A DNA stretch of 64,000 nt from Mesostigma viride (lineage: Eukaryota > Streptophyta > Mesostigmatophyceae > Mesostigmatales > Mesostigmataceae), in contig RPFO01000127.1 in NCBI GenBank assembly GCA_009746045.1, positions 986,050 through 1,050,049 on the forward strand, read 5' to 3'. The position numbers and the translations under genes are program-made. The notes beneath the pieces were generated by a model. The model saw only the letters and a list, made by a program, of their open reading frames with translations. It was not told the DNA's origin and did no database searches. Shown piece by piece: positions 43,901-53,555 of this stretch. Numbering within the stretch: the stretch's first letter is position 1; every line of letters starts with the position of its first letter.

Positions 43901-44400
43901 AACCCATTTGCATGGAGCTGTATGTGGATAGCTCAATGGACAGCAGGCAGGTCTCCAAGGTCAGGGGCAGGGCTGCAGGGCTCTTTGTGCTCAGACAGGA
44001 AGGCCTGGGGAGTTTGGTGAGCTGGTTTAGTCGCCTGCACAAACGGGTGGCTGTCAGCAGTGATGTGGCAGAATGCAGGGCTATTTGTGAAGGCATTCAC
44101 ACAAGCCTTTATCTGAAGGAGTTGCTTCATCAGATGACTTCTAACACTCCTTGGCCACTTCAGGTTACCACTCTTCTAAAAACAGACTCCATGGGGATGG
44201 TGCAGTTTGTGCACAGGCAGATGGCCAGAAGTAGGGACTTGGATTATCTCCTTCTTAAGGAGTTGTCCTCCTTGGCCAATATTGAGCATATCCCTGGGGT
44301 TGACAATCCTGCTGATGCTTTGACCAAGCTAGTGCAGAAGGCAGCAGTGCAATACAAGGTTCTTCAGTCTCTGATGGACCCATCTCAGCAAGCTGTCTAA
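40915..44400 (+). CDS. Pol polyprotein: integrase, protease-like, reverse transcriptase, RNase H
   Basis: 1,161 codons without interruption. About residues 100-130: H2C2 integrase finger (IHNMFGH..., CQQAASRCKC). DDE core: QCDIQH, RIQVDMQF and QQGAIERAIQ (about residues 163-250). About 500-565: retropepsin-like block LEVDTNSQVSIIG ... PALLGQNFL, with DTN where D(T/S)G is usual. About 690-900: RT with VVIDFKRAFLEGD, GLRSSPIIWRETLNRF and ASLHGDDLHL, i.e. GDD instead of copia YVDD. About 1000-1150: RNase H with ELYVDSS, SSDVAECRAI, LKTDSMG and NPADALTK. Copia elements normally read PR-IN-RT-RH; here the protease-like block follows integrase. No protease was seen before integrase. Confidence 0.88.
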   Translation: MKTSLTADAAVSMSDPMHPRAGHEGGPLILRETNVQPQRGVKASGGMHVVPAGGPGVGHEQGDSGSESEQDGSQHGDAGQPDSTVLTVPGTASSVYQELGARIHNMFGHATSLSNNFAFRMGRAPLLKACQQAASRCKCQLSSNKPRKSHAKALPQSIGDLQCDIQHIRGMQLLVCVDRYTKYKVLEHLPSMKNRYLLAALQNVRAKFPTTRIQVDMQFQHLKGDPTLPELLVTPREAHGQQGAIERAIQEVKKLIISEDWVPLSAPALVRSAWLRNVEQQLNSRVNFYYDGVAVSPMGLYHGLCPPHVLEGWKHAAHVTFAKLREKDRGWKMLEPQVGQKVLAWKEPSLYGKRGSWSPGVVTQVDEASHACLVSMEDEPKHVHRLSWSYVKPNLMNEGSQAQGSQDLQDFQVPGDITDATTTSVAGESVSPGQVAEVLVEQAARSTAGESTVKPKALTKPRGTSLAGLIGALQRAKKQPKVAKLRWHGNLGLDTALEVDTNSQVSIIGTRAAAGYSMSEPSYQFVSDFSGGVHVKVLGEVFIPILGQDTAFCVLEGYQGPALLGQNFLCQDGVVITSSLLTKEGAGQVPLINFRTTHLSRAVTRTVKRVQVCQGQEPLVDDLILPAASHPSSLGIGPHSLAGHSPINYQGLVKLMSSPIMCPQVTLGLIKSGEDWISKKCVEPVNDLPPARRLLKLKFVIKMKEVDGVKVPHVRPVLNEFKGTGECTAEELYTPGMLHDTWRLLLCVFLGLLNKGLDYGSVVIDFKRAFLEGDADVAQEKWEGKTPFYVRVPAVWKRDIHTEFLKILKGLEGLRSSPIIWRETLNRFLKEHCNLKVSPVDPCLFLGQWEGLPVYASLHGDDLHLIAPTSWLKELISIIKSKFPLGREQWQVENEPLLFVGMEATLVKKGGEWRMLLVGGNDYQETLISKLPPTITQALCPMVRGMVAWVAGISRPDLMVIARLPDDMLVELGSAKVADQVRASSGILLSAVDLSQPICMELYVDSSMDSRQVSKVRGRAAGLFVLRQEGLGSLVSWFSRLHKRVAVSSDVAECRAICEGIHTSLYLKELLHQMTSNTPWPLQVTTLLKTDSMGMVQFVHRQMARSRDLDYLLLKELSSLANIEHIPGVDNPADALTKLVQKAAVQYKVLQSLMDPSQQAV

Positions 44401-45348
44401 GCTGGTGCATGGTTATAGGGCATTGGAGAGCAGATTGTGTGGTAGTGTCAGCATTGTGACTGGCATAATACCTGTATTTTAGTCTGTACTAAGGCTCATG
44501 GACCATGGTACACTCACTCTGATTTTAATCAGGATACAGCCAGGTTTTGGCTGGGGTTCATGCTGTTGACTACACAAGGTTGACAGGTCCATTACAGACC
44601 ATGTATTCTATTTTAAAAGAAATGTATATTTGTACATACTTCTCACAATGGTCTGGGAACCTTTATTCTGGGGTTTATAGGGCGGGGTTCGATTCCCTGG
44701 TATTATGTTTCTACAAGCTGGCCTGTTCAGGTGTTTGCCTGTTCAGACTTCCCTAGTTCCCCAGGGCAGGATTTAATTGTTGCCTATGTGTTTCATTTTG
44801 TCATTTGTTTGCTGTGGCAGTTTACCATCTGGCAAGTAGACGGGCGCCGTAAGACGGGCGCCAATAGACCCCTGTTGAGAGAATGACAGGCAAACTATTG
44901 TAATACGCCTTACTTTGTCAAGTGGTATTTTAATTGTCATGGATTTATTGTACTTATATTGAATATGTACTGGGTTTTATGGGATTAGTATCTGGGATTA
45001 ATGTAACTCACCGCCAGAAGGTCATTGTACTGGAGGCTCTACCGAGGTGATGGGATTAATTCCTGGAGAAGACCTCATAGAATTAACCTGTATGTATTTA
45101 ATTTTGTGTGCTTCTAATATCTGGTGGTACTCTGTAATGCCACTTCCATAGGTTTTCTCCATTTCTCATGAAATGGTTTTCCCTGTGGCAGATCTGTTTC
45201 TTTTCCAGTTCCTTAAAAGAAAGGGCTGGGGGAATGGCATTGGCCATTAAAGACATCTGTTCAAGCTTCAAGCTGGAGTGAAGGACATTTCAAGCTACTT
45301 CAAGGGTCCCTGGCAGGGGATGTGACCCTAAAGAAAAGAAGGGATTGG
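44401..45348 (+). other. Untranslated 3' region of the LTR element
   Basis: T/G-rich, without a long frame. It includes a short tandem (AGACGGGCGCC twice, about 44838-44862) and ends in the polypurine tract before the 3' LTR. Nothing else is recognised. Confidence 0.7.
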
Positions 45349-45965
45349 AGTTAACGTAAAGGATTTACGTTAGATGGATAGAGATTGTTACGCTCTTTCC
45401 AACGGCACCTTGAACGCCTCATTTGGTTAAGGAACGTAAAAGTTATGACGTTTCCTAGGCTGTGCCGACAGTACCCGGCGCGCCACTGTGGGCGCGTACG
45501 GACACAGGATGTACAAGTGTCACTTTGATAGTCCGCAGGACGTTGACAGGACTTGTACAGGACTTGATGGTCAATTGATAGGTAGGCGCACTGTAGCGCG
45601 CCAGGACCTATGAGACAATTGATGCTGACTAGTGTACGGATAGGTCCACAGGACTAGCCGTATGGACAATTGATAGATCTGCGCGCCAAAGGCGTGCCAG
45701 AGTCTGTGTAATCAATTGATTGACAGTTCAGCTGTGACAGTGCAGCTGAATACTTGGACGCGTCCCTAGTAAGCTATATGAGTGACTTGGTCACACCGGG
45801 ACGCTAGTTCTTGCGTGCACGTTCTCTTGGCACTGCGACCCTGTCGTCTGTGCTGCGTGCAGTCTTGGAAGTGACGTGACTTACGTCTGTGTTTCCTGAT
45901 TGTTAATAAAGGCAACTTCCTGCAAGAACCATGGCGGAATTCGTGGCATTCTTACCCTCACAACT
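45349..45965 (+). repeat. 3' LTR
   Basis: Same length as the 5' LTR with no difference seen by eye, followed by the CTTGT duplication at 45966-45970. AATAAA near 45905 is the likely cleavage/polyadenylation signal for the element transcript. Confidence 0.93.
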
Positions 45966-45970
45966 CTTGT

Positions 45971-46130
45971 TACTATGATATGCTCACATGGGTCGCCGAT
46001 ATTGGTAAATTGCACTCACACGGAACTTGCCGGATCGTCTATCGTGTCCGATTGCTGCTGTGGCATGCCTCGTGGCATGAAGGAGAAAGGGGTTCTATGC
46101 CCTTTCTTCCTGTTGTGCACACATGCAATT
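45971..46130 (+). mobile_element. Remaining 3' UTR and tail of gag-LINE copy 1
   Basis: It continues the UTR cut at 38139 (TACTATGATATGCTCACATGGGTC matches the unbroken copy at about 50720-50745), then GGCATGAAGGAGAAAGGGG and TGTGCACACATG, ending in AATTAATTAG. Confidence 0.7.
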
Positions 46131-46133
46131 AAT

Positions 46134-48059
46134 TAGGAACATGACTCCGTTGGGCCCTGAGAAGGGGCATACTAGTATGGCCTTTACTGATACAGTCTGG
46201 GCTACTTCCTGCAAGGGTATAGTAGGATGTAAACTACACCCGCTCTATAGGTGCACCAAGGGCACCTGCACCACCGTGCATGATCGATCTATCAGAGCCC
46301 AGCCCAACTAAGGGGGGCCCGTCATTGATGGGGTGCATGGAAGATCAGCATGGATATATACAGAAGCTAGGGCATGGCGTCTCGGGCGGAGAGTAGCCGT
46401 CTCTGCGTAGGCACAGCATAACTAAATAAGTAAAGCCAGGCATCATCTGGTGTGTGGCGCGTCATGGGCACACATGTACATGACTACTAAATTAAGGGCA
46501 TGAGGCAGCTGGTATAGTGCCTGTAGTAGGCCGGCGTGCATGTATGTAAAATGTACAAGGCCACGGCCTAACTATGCTACACTACAACTGCGGCTGTATT
46601 CCCCTAAGCTGCATGGGGCGTCTGGGGTCGCTGGGGCCGGGGGTGTCGCGGGGGTCGCTGGGGCCGGGGGTTTCGCGGGGGTCGCGTGCCATGCATGCAG
46701 GGCTTGTGGCCGACGTAGATGGCCGCCCCCTTCCAGTACACCGGCTGCCCCACCTTGGTCTGCCGGAGCTGGAGGTAGGTCAGCCATGCATATAGCTCCC
46801 GTCGCCGGTGTTGCTGCGCCAGGGTCAAGTCATCGTCCATGCAGGGTGAAGGGAGTCTTCTCGAGCCGCTTGCGGCGTCTGAGAAAAGAAATATTGTCCG
46901 CCGGGTGAGAAGAAGCGGGGGCGCCCCTGCCTTATACCCCGCGCGCGGGGAAGACCGTGCATGGGCAACCAGCTCAATCTCAACAGTATAAGTCCCATGC
47001 ATGCGACCAAGGTGGATTTCTCTCTCAAACGCACATGCAAGCTTTTCGGAATTCTCACCTTCCACCATGCAGGGCGAAGTTCTTGACGATGACGTTGAGG
47101 CTGCGCTTGGCGAGCTCGGCCTCCTCGCGGAGCTAGGTCGAGCGTCTGCTGCTGGAGCTGTACGTGCTGCGACGGCGGAGGTCAGTGGTGGAGGTGGTGT
47201 GCTGTCCGCCCAGGTCGGGAGCTAGGGGAGGAGCATCACCAGCCAGGCCAGCTGGCTTGGCGGCAACTGATGTCCGGCCTTCACCGCCTGGACGGTGATG
47301 CCTGCGGTGTTTTGCAGGCACTGATCCGATGGCGATGGCCGGTTGTCCTGGAGGCGCTGGTTGATGTCGCGGAGCTGGGCGGTGATGGAGTTGGTGGAGG
47401 CGGAGGGGGGGCGGTGGGGGGGGAGGCGAGGAGGGTGGCGGTGGCGGTGGGGATGGCGGGGAGCTCAGCAGCCAGCGTGCGGCCCACAGCTGCCACATCT
47501 GCTGCTACTAGGGGCGTCACGTGCTGTGAGAGGGCTTCTTGGAGGTGGAGGAGGAAGGTGGATTCGGTCAAGGGGATCGAGGGGTTCCAGAGGTCCACGG
47601 CAGAGCGCTGAAGGATGGAAAAGAGGGCGGCGAGCTGAAGGTACGTGCGGTCGGGACCAGCCAGACAGGTCAGGTCCGCGGTGAGAAAACTGGCCGTCAG
47701 ACTGGCCGTGGAGGCATTGAACGGATGGCGTTGGAGGCGCTGGCACAGGACTGTCAAGAAGGGAGGCATACGACCCATAAAACACGAGCTCCAGTATCCG
47801 GATGGCGGGCCATGCAGTCGAAATGGCCGGTTCTGTGGACGCCGAAGGTGGAGAATAACTCGGCAACGTCAAAGTCGTTCTCAGACCAGCTGAGGTTCGG
47901 CTGGACGGCTGCGTTTGGGTTCAGGCGATGCAGAAGGCGAGGCATGAAGCCCGGGAGGTTTCGAGGCGAGACCACCAGTGCGCGACTAGTGTCACCGCTG
48001 CCTGCCGGACCTGAGGGCGAAGCTGCAGCCGGAGCTGCAGACGTATTTTCAGCCTTCAT
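46134..48059 (-). pseudogene. LINE ORF1/gag-like element, copy 2 (full-length ORF1, frameshifted)
   Basis: It starts at ATG 48059 (MKAENTSAAPAAASPSGPAG), then ENDFDVAELFSTFGVHRTGH. After frame changes it reads LTVLCQRLQRHPFNASTASL, LAALFSILQRSAVDLWNPSI, a Pro-rich linker, and at the C-terminus SPCMDDDLTLAQQHRRRELY and VGQPVYWKGAAIYVGHKP. It stops near 46604 (a CATCCC-rich tandem lies at 46620-46690) and runs straight into the gamma-type 3' UTR (46134-46600) with the CTCCGTTGGG hairpin and an AATTAATTAG tail at 46127-46136. No reverse transcriptase lies between ORF1 and the tail. It retains the N-terminal half missing from the other copies. Confidence 0.72.
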
Positions 48060-48276
48060 CAGAGCCTAGCGCACCGCCAGGCTGCGTTGCGTCGAGGAGA
48101 TTTTGCTCGTCATATATTGCGTAATAGCTTCGGAAAATTATATCAGCGTGTGCGTCTTAGAAAGACGAAGCGATTGTGATGTTCACGGCCGAATTTGGTG
48201 CCCAAATGTGAAAGTTATGAGGTCCGCCGTCAGCCATGCCGCTATACCTCGTCGGGCTCGTGACTCGTGGCTCGTG

Positions 48277-48372
48277 GCACATGTACAGGGATTAAAAGCA
48301 TTTTGGTGCTCCGTGACTCCCCATAATTAACGGGAGCACGGGTTTAATTAATTAATTAATTAATTAATTAAT
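48277..48372 (+). repeat. LINE 3' end, beta type
   Basis: ACAGGGATTAAAAGCATTTT, GGTGCTCCGTGACTCCCC, GGGAGCACGGG and a TTAATTAATTAATTAATTAA tail. The first 30 bases also precede the hairpin at 50870. A delta ORF2 scrap (FSPRAP-like, about 48400-48485) follows. Confidence 0.75.
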
Positions 48373-48492
48373 GGTGCCCTCTATGAAGCCCAATCAATGA
48401 GGGGCATGCTCCCGGCTGTTTTCTCCCCACGGGCCCCGCGGCTATAGAATGCGCAGGGTATAGTAGATAGAAGTCCGCAGGTGCAGGTTAGT

Positions 48493-49172
48493 AAAATTAA
48501 ATTAATTAATTAATTAATTAATTAATTAGACTCGTGCTCCCGTTGGGGAGTCACGGAGCATTAACCCCGATGGATGGATGGATGGGTGCTAACATTCCTA
48601 CCGGTCTAATCTATCTACATGGGCTACATACTACATCTATCTAACAGCATTCTAACTACAACAGCTATCTAGGCAGCCGCACGTTGCCCTAGGGGGAGCT
48701 ATCTGGCGTGCCTCCCGCGGGATTGCACACGCGGGCGCTTCCCCACTGGGGGGGGCTCGTTGTCCTCTATGACCTGGGCCCACTTGGCCTTGTCCATCAT
48801 CTTCTTCCAAATCACGGAGAGGCCTAGGCCCCCCATGTCCTCTACTAGCTGTTCTTTGAAGGTGCGGGCCTTGCGGCGTCTAACATCACTGGGCCCAGCC
48901 CACGTCAGGAGGTGCCGGCCAGGCTGGGCTGGTCGCAGTCCTGCGGGGGGGCCACGTGAGGTGTCTACCTGGTTGGTGCGAGCTAGGTGCCCTACTAGCT
49001 GCAGGCGGCATTGCTTAATGGTGCTGGTGATATAGGGCATATGCCCTGGTACAGGTCGATCCTCATTGCGGACATGAGCAGCATATCCTACTCTGAAAAT
49101 GGAACGCAGCATGCTGGTGACCGCGCCGTCCAGCTTGCGGGCCAGGTCGGCGGTGAGGGTCCACGTCTCGGC
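48493..49172 (-). mobile_element. LINE with ORF2 C-terminus and beta 3' end
   Basis: It reads leftward from GAETWTLTADLARKLDGAVT (about 49172-49112), through the open frame 48699-49112, a UTR with GGAT repeats and the beta hairpin (48534-48554) to a 34-bp TTAATTAA tail. It is the best-preserved beta copy. Confidence 0.8.
48699..49112 (-). pseudogene. LINE ORF2 C-terminal frame (138 codons)
   Basis: MLRSIFRVGYAAHVRNEDRP, then GHLARTNQVDTSRGPPAGLR, AQPGRHLLTWAGPSDVR, MGGLGLSVIWKKMMDKAKWA and a basic end. It is the region after the LTYGAE block, matching 15119-15971 and 50959-51171. Its catalytic domains are absent. Confidence 0.78.
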
Positions 49173-49179
49173 GCCAAAA

Positions 49180-49552
49180 TTAAATTAAATTATAACATGC
49201 CTCCGTTGGGAGATCATTTAGCACATATATCCTTGATGGGTGGGTGGAGTGGAGGAAGCCGCGTAATCGAACTATAACCTAACTCTAAGCTATATAGTCT
49301 AGAAAATCGTAACTACACTACTCAGCAAAACCGCCCTTCCTAGCTCGGGGGGGGGGCGGGGTGGCTTGCCCACAGGGGCTGGCGTGTGAGCCTGGACAAT
49401 CTTCTGCCACCGCTTCTTGTTCTGCATGGCGCAGTCCAAAGAAGGGAGAGAGAGTGGATGCGGATGTGTTCAAACTGGGCTGGGACCACTAGGTCGGCCA
49501 GCAACATCTGGGTGTAGTTCATGGCATGCAGGTTTAGAACTTTGGAACGCAC
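49180..49552 (-). mobile_element. LINE C-terminus with gamma 3' end
   Basis: The frame 49340-49552 encodes LHAMNYTQMLLADLVVPAQF and EHIRIHSLSLL, shared with the chimeric start at 15060. The UTR follows with CTCCGTTGGGAG (hairpin), GTGCTAAATGATC-type sequence and a TTATAATTTAATTTAATT tail at about 49180. This gamma end therefore follows a different coding frame from the gag-type elements. Confidence 0.6.
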
Positions 49553-50970
49553 TCAACGCCCCAGCCCCCGCACAGCCGGCAGCCCCATCGGCTTCCTCCC
49601 TCTGCAAGGATGACATCCGCGCAGTGCTGGAGGAGCACGTGACCTGCATGGCCGCTGGCCGAGAAGATGACCTCGCTGAACACCACACTCAACACGGTCG
49701 AGGCCCGGGTCTCCAACGTGGAAACCAAGGTCGTCCACAAGCTACAACCACAGTTCACGGCGCTACACACCGCGGCGCAGGCTTCGGAAACGCATGCTGC
49801 ACTTGTCTCTCGCCTTAACCAGGTGGATCGGCAAGTGCGGCGTGCTCATGAAGAAGCTAGCTTGAGGCCATCACCGCCCACACCGAGGCCCTGGCCACAC
49901 AGTTCCCAAAGCTAGCGGAGCAGACGGCCACCATTGCCTCCCAGCCACCCGGCCCGGCAGGATGCTGGTGACCTCCCGCTCTCCTACGCGGACCTGCTGC
50001 GGACAGCGACCGCCTCCACCACCGACGCCATCGCCACGAAGCTCCAGGAGCTGGAGGACCACCGCCAGGCCCAGCAACGGGAGGTCACCGATCGCGCTCG
50101 CCGCGAGTGCCGAGTGGTGCTACGTCGCTTCCCCCAGAAGCCAGGTGAGACGTCAACCTCCCTTGCTGACGAGATCAAGAACCAGCTTCTTACCCTCATG
50201 GGCCTGGTAGGTGAGGTAGAACTGCGTGGGTGCCACCGCCTTCCCCACTCACGGGACAAGGCGGCCACCCCACCAGTCCTGCTCACCTTCCTCTCCCCTG
50301 AGGATCGATAAGCAGCGGTTCCTCTCTCGTCGCAAGCGGTTGCACGACCTCACACCTGGACGCTGGATGACGACCTAACCCCCGCTCAGCAACAGCAGCG
50401 ACGCGACCTGTGGCCGGAATACCTCCGCCATAAGCAGGACCCCCAGAAGCCCAAGGTGTACTGGAGGGGCGGGGACCTGATGATCAACCACAAGATGTGG
50501 ACGCCCGGCCCCAGCGGGCTAGAATAGCAATAGCCCTAGCTTGTAACCATTGGAGTCACTGTCGCTAAGGCAGCCATGCCTAGAATGTTTGCCTAGCTGT
50601 GCCAACACACCTAGTCACCTGCCGCCAACGCACGGTACACAACCAGCCATAGCCTTAGCCTAGTTCTAGTACAGCCATGCTACGCCCTGGCTATGTTCAG
50701 ATTACTTGCCCACGCTCCTTGCTATGACATGCTCACATGGGTCTTATTGCACCCACAGTTTGCCGGATCGTTAGCCTGTCCTTTTAGCTAGCCGCGCCCG
50801 ATTGCAGCTGTGGCATGCCTTTGGCATGAAGGAGACTGGGGGTCTCTGCCCTTTCTCCTGTAGTGCACACACAGGGATTAAAAGCACTTCGGTGCTCCGT
50901 GATAGCTCCCCAACGGGAGCACGAGTTTAATTAATTAATTAATTAATTAATTAATTAATTAATTAATTAA
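49540..50970 (+). pseudogene. LINE ORF1/gag-like element, copy 3, with beta 3' end
   Basis: SLCKDDIRAVLEEHVT, then TVEARVSNVETKV (coiled coil), RLNQVDRQVRRAHEEA, SYADLLRTATASTTDAIATK, RARRECRVVLRRFPQKPGET, a VELRGCHRLPHSRDKA block and a C-terminus with LDDDLTPAQQQQRRDLW and KPKVYWRGGDLMINHK ending near 50525. A 400-bp UTR (50526-50927) then leads to the beta hairpin (50891-50922) and a 40-bp TTAA-type tail. A few frameshifts are present. ORF1 goes straight to the 3' UTR with no RT. It shares its terminal hairpin with the RT-bearing copy at 48493-49172. Confidence 0.75.
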
Positions 50971-50974
50971 TGCA

Positions 50975-52290
50975 GGTTTACCTATAGCTTCCTGGGAAAT
51001 TATGTCCTTGGGGCCAGGCCAGGTCAAAATATGCCACCCTGCATGGTTGGCCAAGCCGCTGCAGGGGCCGGCCAGACCAATGGCGCCGGTGTCGACCTGG
51101 CTGGTGCGAGCAAGATGTCCTACAATTAATGCTATCCTACGTTGCCTAATCTCGTCCGAAATACGAGGCATACATACCCTGATACAAAGACTCTAATGAC
51201 CTACGCTTGGAAAACCCTACGTTCAGGACCTGTCGGAGCATCATTCAATCCTGTAAAACGTGCCGTCTAGCTTAGCTGCCAGTGTGTCTGGGAGTGTCCA
51301 CGCCTCGGCGCCATACGTGAGCACCGTGAGGATGAGGATCTTGAAGAGCATGCGCTTGCGGTGCTCGCCCAGGCCCTTCGAGCGCCAGTATAGGCCGGTG
51401 GTGAGCGAACGGAGCCTGGCCCAGGCCAGGCCGATGCGGATGTCCACAGGCGTCGGCGGTGTCATGCTGCACGGAGCATATGCTCCCCAACAGTTTGAAG
51501 AGGTCGCGGAACGGGACCTCCGTCCCGTCGAGCAGGCGCGGTGCCCAGCGGTGGGCGACTGGAGGCCCCAATCACCATCGCCTCAGTTTTGACACTAATC
51601 TCCAACCCCACCGCCCTCGCCTCGATCCAAGCCCAGACAGTCCAGCTAGGTCTGAATGTGCTCGGGGCGCGCGATGAGGGTGGTGTCGTCCGCATAAATC
51701 AGGTCGGCCAGGCGGTAGCCAGTCACTGCCAACCCCGCCGTGCTCGCGGTCGTTAAGGATGTTCAAGCCTGGCTCGAACTCCACTCGCACGTGCATGCCC
51801 CGGGCGCATGACGTGATCCGCGTCGACAATAATGAACAGGTATGGGGACGTACAGGACACACCCTTGCCACACGTACCCCGTGGTGAAGGGGGAATGGTG
51901 GGGTGGTGCCTTCCGCAGTCCGCACGGCTACTGCCTGTGAGCCCTCATACAGTCGACGAACTGAATGGCAGCAATAAACGCTCAGTGGTACCCGATCCAG
52001 AGCTAGGATGGCCCAAAGAGCCTCCCAGAGGACCGTGTCAAAGGCCTTTCAAGATATAGTCAACAAAAATGAAGACCAGCGGCGAACTGTCAGGGCAAAG
52101 GCGACGCACCTCCTCACCATCACCCGGCACGCGACAAACACAGCCACTGATGACAGACTGTGTTATACGACCACGACGGAAAACCATCTGAGACTCACCC
52201 AGGTGTGGGTCCAGCGCGGCCAGCGTGGAGCCTATGCAGCATCATGCGCATGATCGAAGACCTTCAGCGCGGCGCTATATCTGGAGGCAG
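50975..52290 (-). pseudogene. LINE reverse transcriptase, long decayed copy
   Basis: On the - strand from about 52290: a degenerate NTVLWEALWAILALDRVPLS block, RRLYEGSQAVAVRTAEG, DLIYADDTTLIAR-like sequence across frames near 51690, RAVGLEISVKTEAMVIG, RLRSLTTGLYWRSKGLGEHR, KRMLFKILILTVLTYGAEAW, then GHLARTSQVDTGAIGLAG and HILTWPGPKDI. It is frameshifted many times. Its 3' end abuts the shared TTAA tract at 50928-50970, so two opposed copies meet tail to tail. Confidence 0.8.
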
Positions 52291-52329
52291 ACACACGTAT
52301 AGTTAATTACCGGGGTCGATCAGCAGCAG

Positions 52330-53040
52330 AGCCCCTCTTGCATGACGCGGATGGCCGTCTGCCACTCAGCAGCCACGGAGGCTCGTCACTAGAGCAGGAC
52401 ACGGTTGCAGAACGCCAGCAGAAGATCCCTCAGCCACCGGGTCAGGGGTCTAGTTCAGCAGCTCAGCAGATCGAAAGGTGGTCGGCACCGACCCGCCGCG
52501 TCGTACCGCAAGCGAGCAATTAAGGGCGCCGTCCAGTTCCTTCAATTAGTGAAGGGGTGGACCACTCGAGGGTGCAGGTTATTGCCCCTGAGGTTATTGC
52601 CGCTGCCGGGTCATCCTCAGGCGCTTCGACGTGCAGCCGGGCCGGGGAGACCCCAGACTCTCTCCTTGAGGAGCTCAGGAGACAGGAACCAGCTCCTGGC
52701 ACGCATGAGGCTGCAACTAGGAATGACTCTGCAAGGCTGAGGGCGCCTATAGCAGCCTACCGCGCTCACCGGGACAAGGCTGGCCCCCCTCCAGTAGTCC
52801 TCCGACCAGTTCAGCGACATCGCAGCCCGCGAGTTCGGTTCCTCTCTCGCCGCAAGAAGCTGGCCGGCGAAGTCCCCCTGGTCGCTTGATGACGACCTGA
52901 TGCCAGCCCACCAGCAGCAACGCCGCGATCGAGCCCGCGACCAGTGCGCCCGGCCGACTACATACAGATCCGCCACAAGAACAGCCCCGAGAAGCCCCAA
53001 GTGTACTAGCTGCATGGCGGGGCGCCCCTGTAGCCGGGTC
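52330..53040 (+). pseudogene. LINE ORF1/gag-like fragment, copy 4
   Basis: Decayed frames with SRRKKLAG, a DDDLMPAHQQQRRDR-like block and PEKPQVY at the end, matching the C-terminus of copies 1-3. The N-terminus is not recognisable. Confidence 0.55.
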
Positions 53041-53054
53041 AACAATTCAAACTG

Positions 53055-53157
53055 TGGAACTCCCCCCGGGAATATAGAGGCTCCCCCGGGATATAGATAG
53101 GCTCCCCCGGGATATAGGCTCCCCAGGGATATAGGCTCCCCAGGGATGTAGGCTGCA
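53055..53157 (+). repeat. GGCTCCCC-GGGATATA minisatellite
   Basis: About five 17-22-bp copies of a GGGATATA(TA)GGCTCCCC unit directly after the gag-like fragment. Confidence 0.85.
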
Positions 53158-53256
53158 TTCAAGCTAGTTGTCTAGATGGGGGCAATAGACAAAAACGGGA
53201 TAGCGCAAGGCACTTGGAGTGATATTAGTGAGCAGCGTTATAGTACCCACTTTGGT

Positions 53257-53350
53257 AATTACTTTTCTAATGAGATTAGCCTAGTACGTACTCCATGCAT
53301 GGCATGCGCCCTATACACATGACACGCATGCAAGCCTACTTACTTACTGG
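53257..53350 (+). repeat. LINE 3' end, delta type (diverged)
   Basis: TTTTCTAATGAGATTAGCCT, GTACTCCATGCATGGCATGC and ACACGCATGCAAGCC, then TACTTACTTACT. 53351-53554 holds nothing recognised. Confidence 0.65.
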
Positions 53351-53555
53351 TGTAGATAACTAGGGGATCTAGTTCCTAGTGAAGGTCGACCTTCATGTCA
53401 ACGTACAAAAAACTGTGGAAGCCCCCCCAGGGCTCACCCGGGATAGAGCTAGCCGTACAAGCTAGAGTTGCATGTACCTAGATGGGAGCAATTGGAATGG
53501 GACAACTTAGGCATCATTGCACGTCTTGGCGTAAAGTGCATGCCGATATTATAGT

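Larger units (their letters stand above)
38140..45965 (+). mobile_element. Young Ty1/copia-superfamily LTR retrotransposon (7.8 kb)
   Basis: Two 617-bp LTRs (38140-38756 and 45349-45965) in which I see no difference, flanked by the 5-bp duplication CTTGT (38135-38139 and 45966-45970). The termini are AGTT...AACT rather than TG...CA. Content: an extra ORF (38781-39491), gag in two overlapping frames (39659-40773), one pol frame (40915-44400) and about 950 bp of untranslated 3' DNA ending in a purine-rich tract (AAAGAAAAGAAGGGATTGG) just before the 3' LTR. It interrupts the 3' UTR of gag-LINE copy 1; the related unbroken UTR is seen at about 50700-50740. No standard tRNA-Met primer site follows the 5' LTR. 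Confidence 0.93.
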
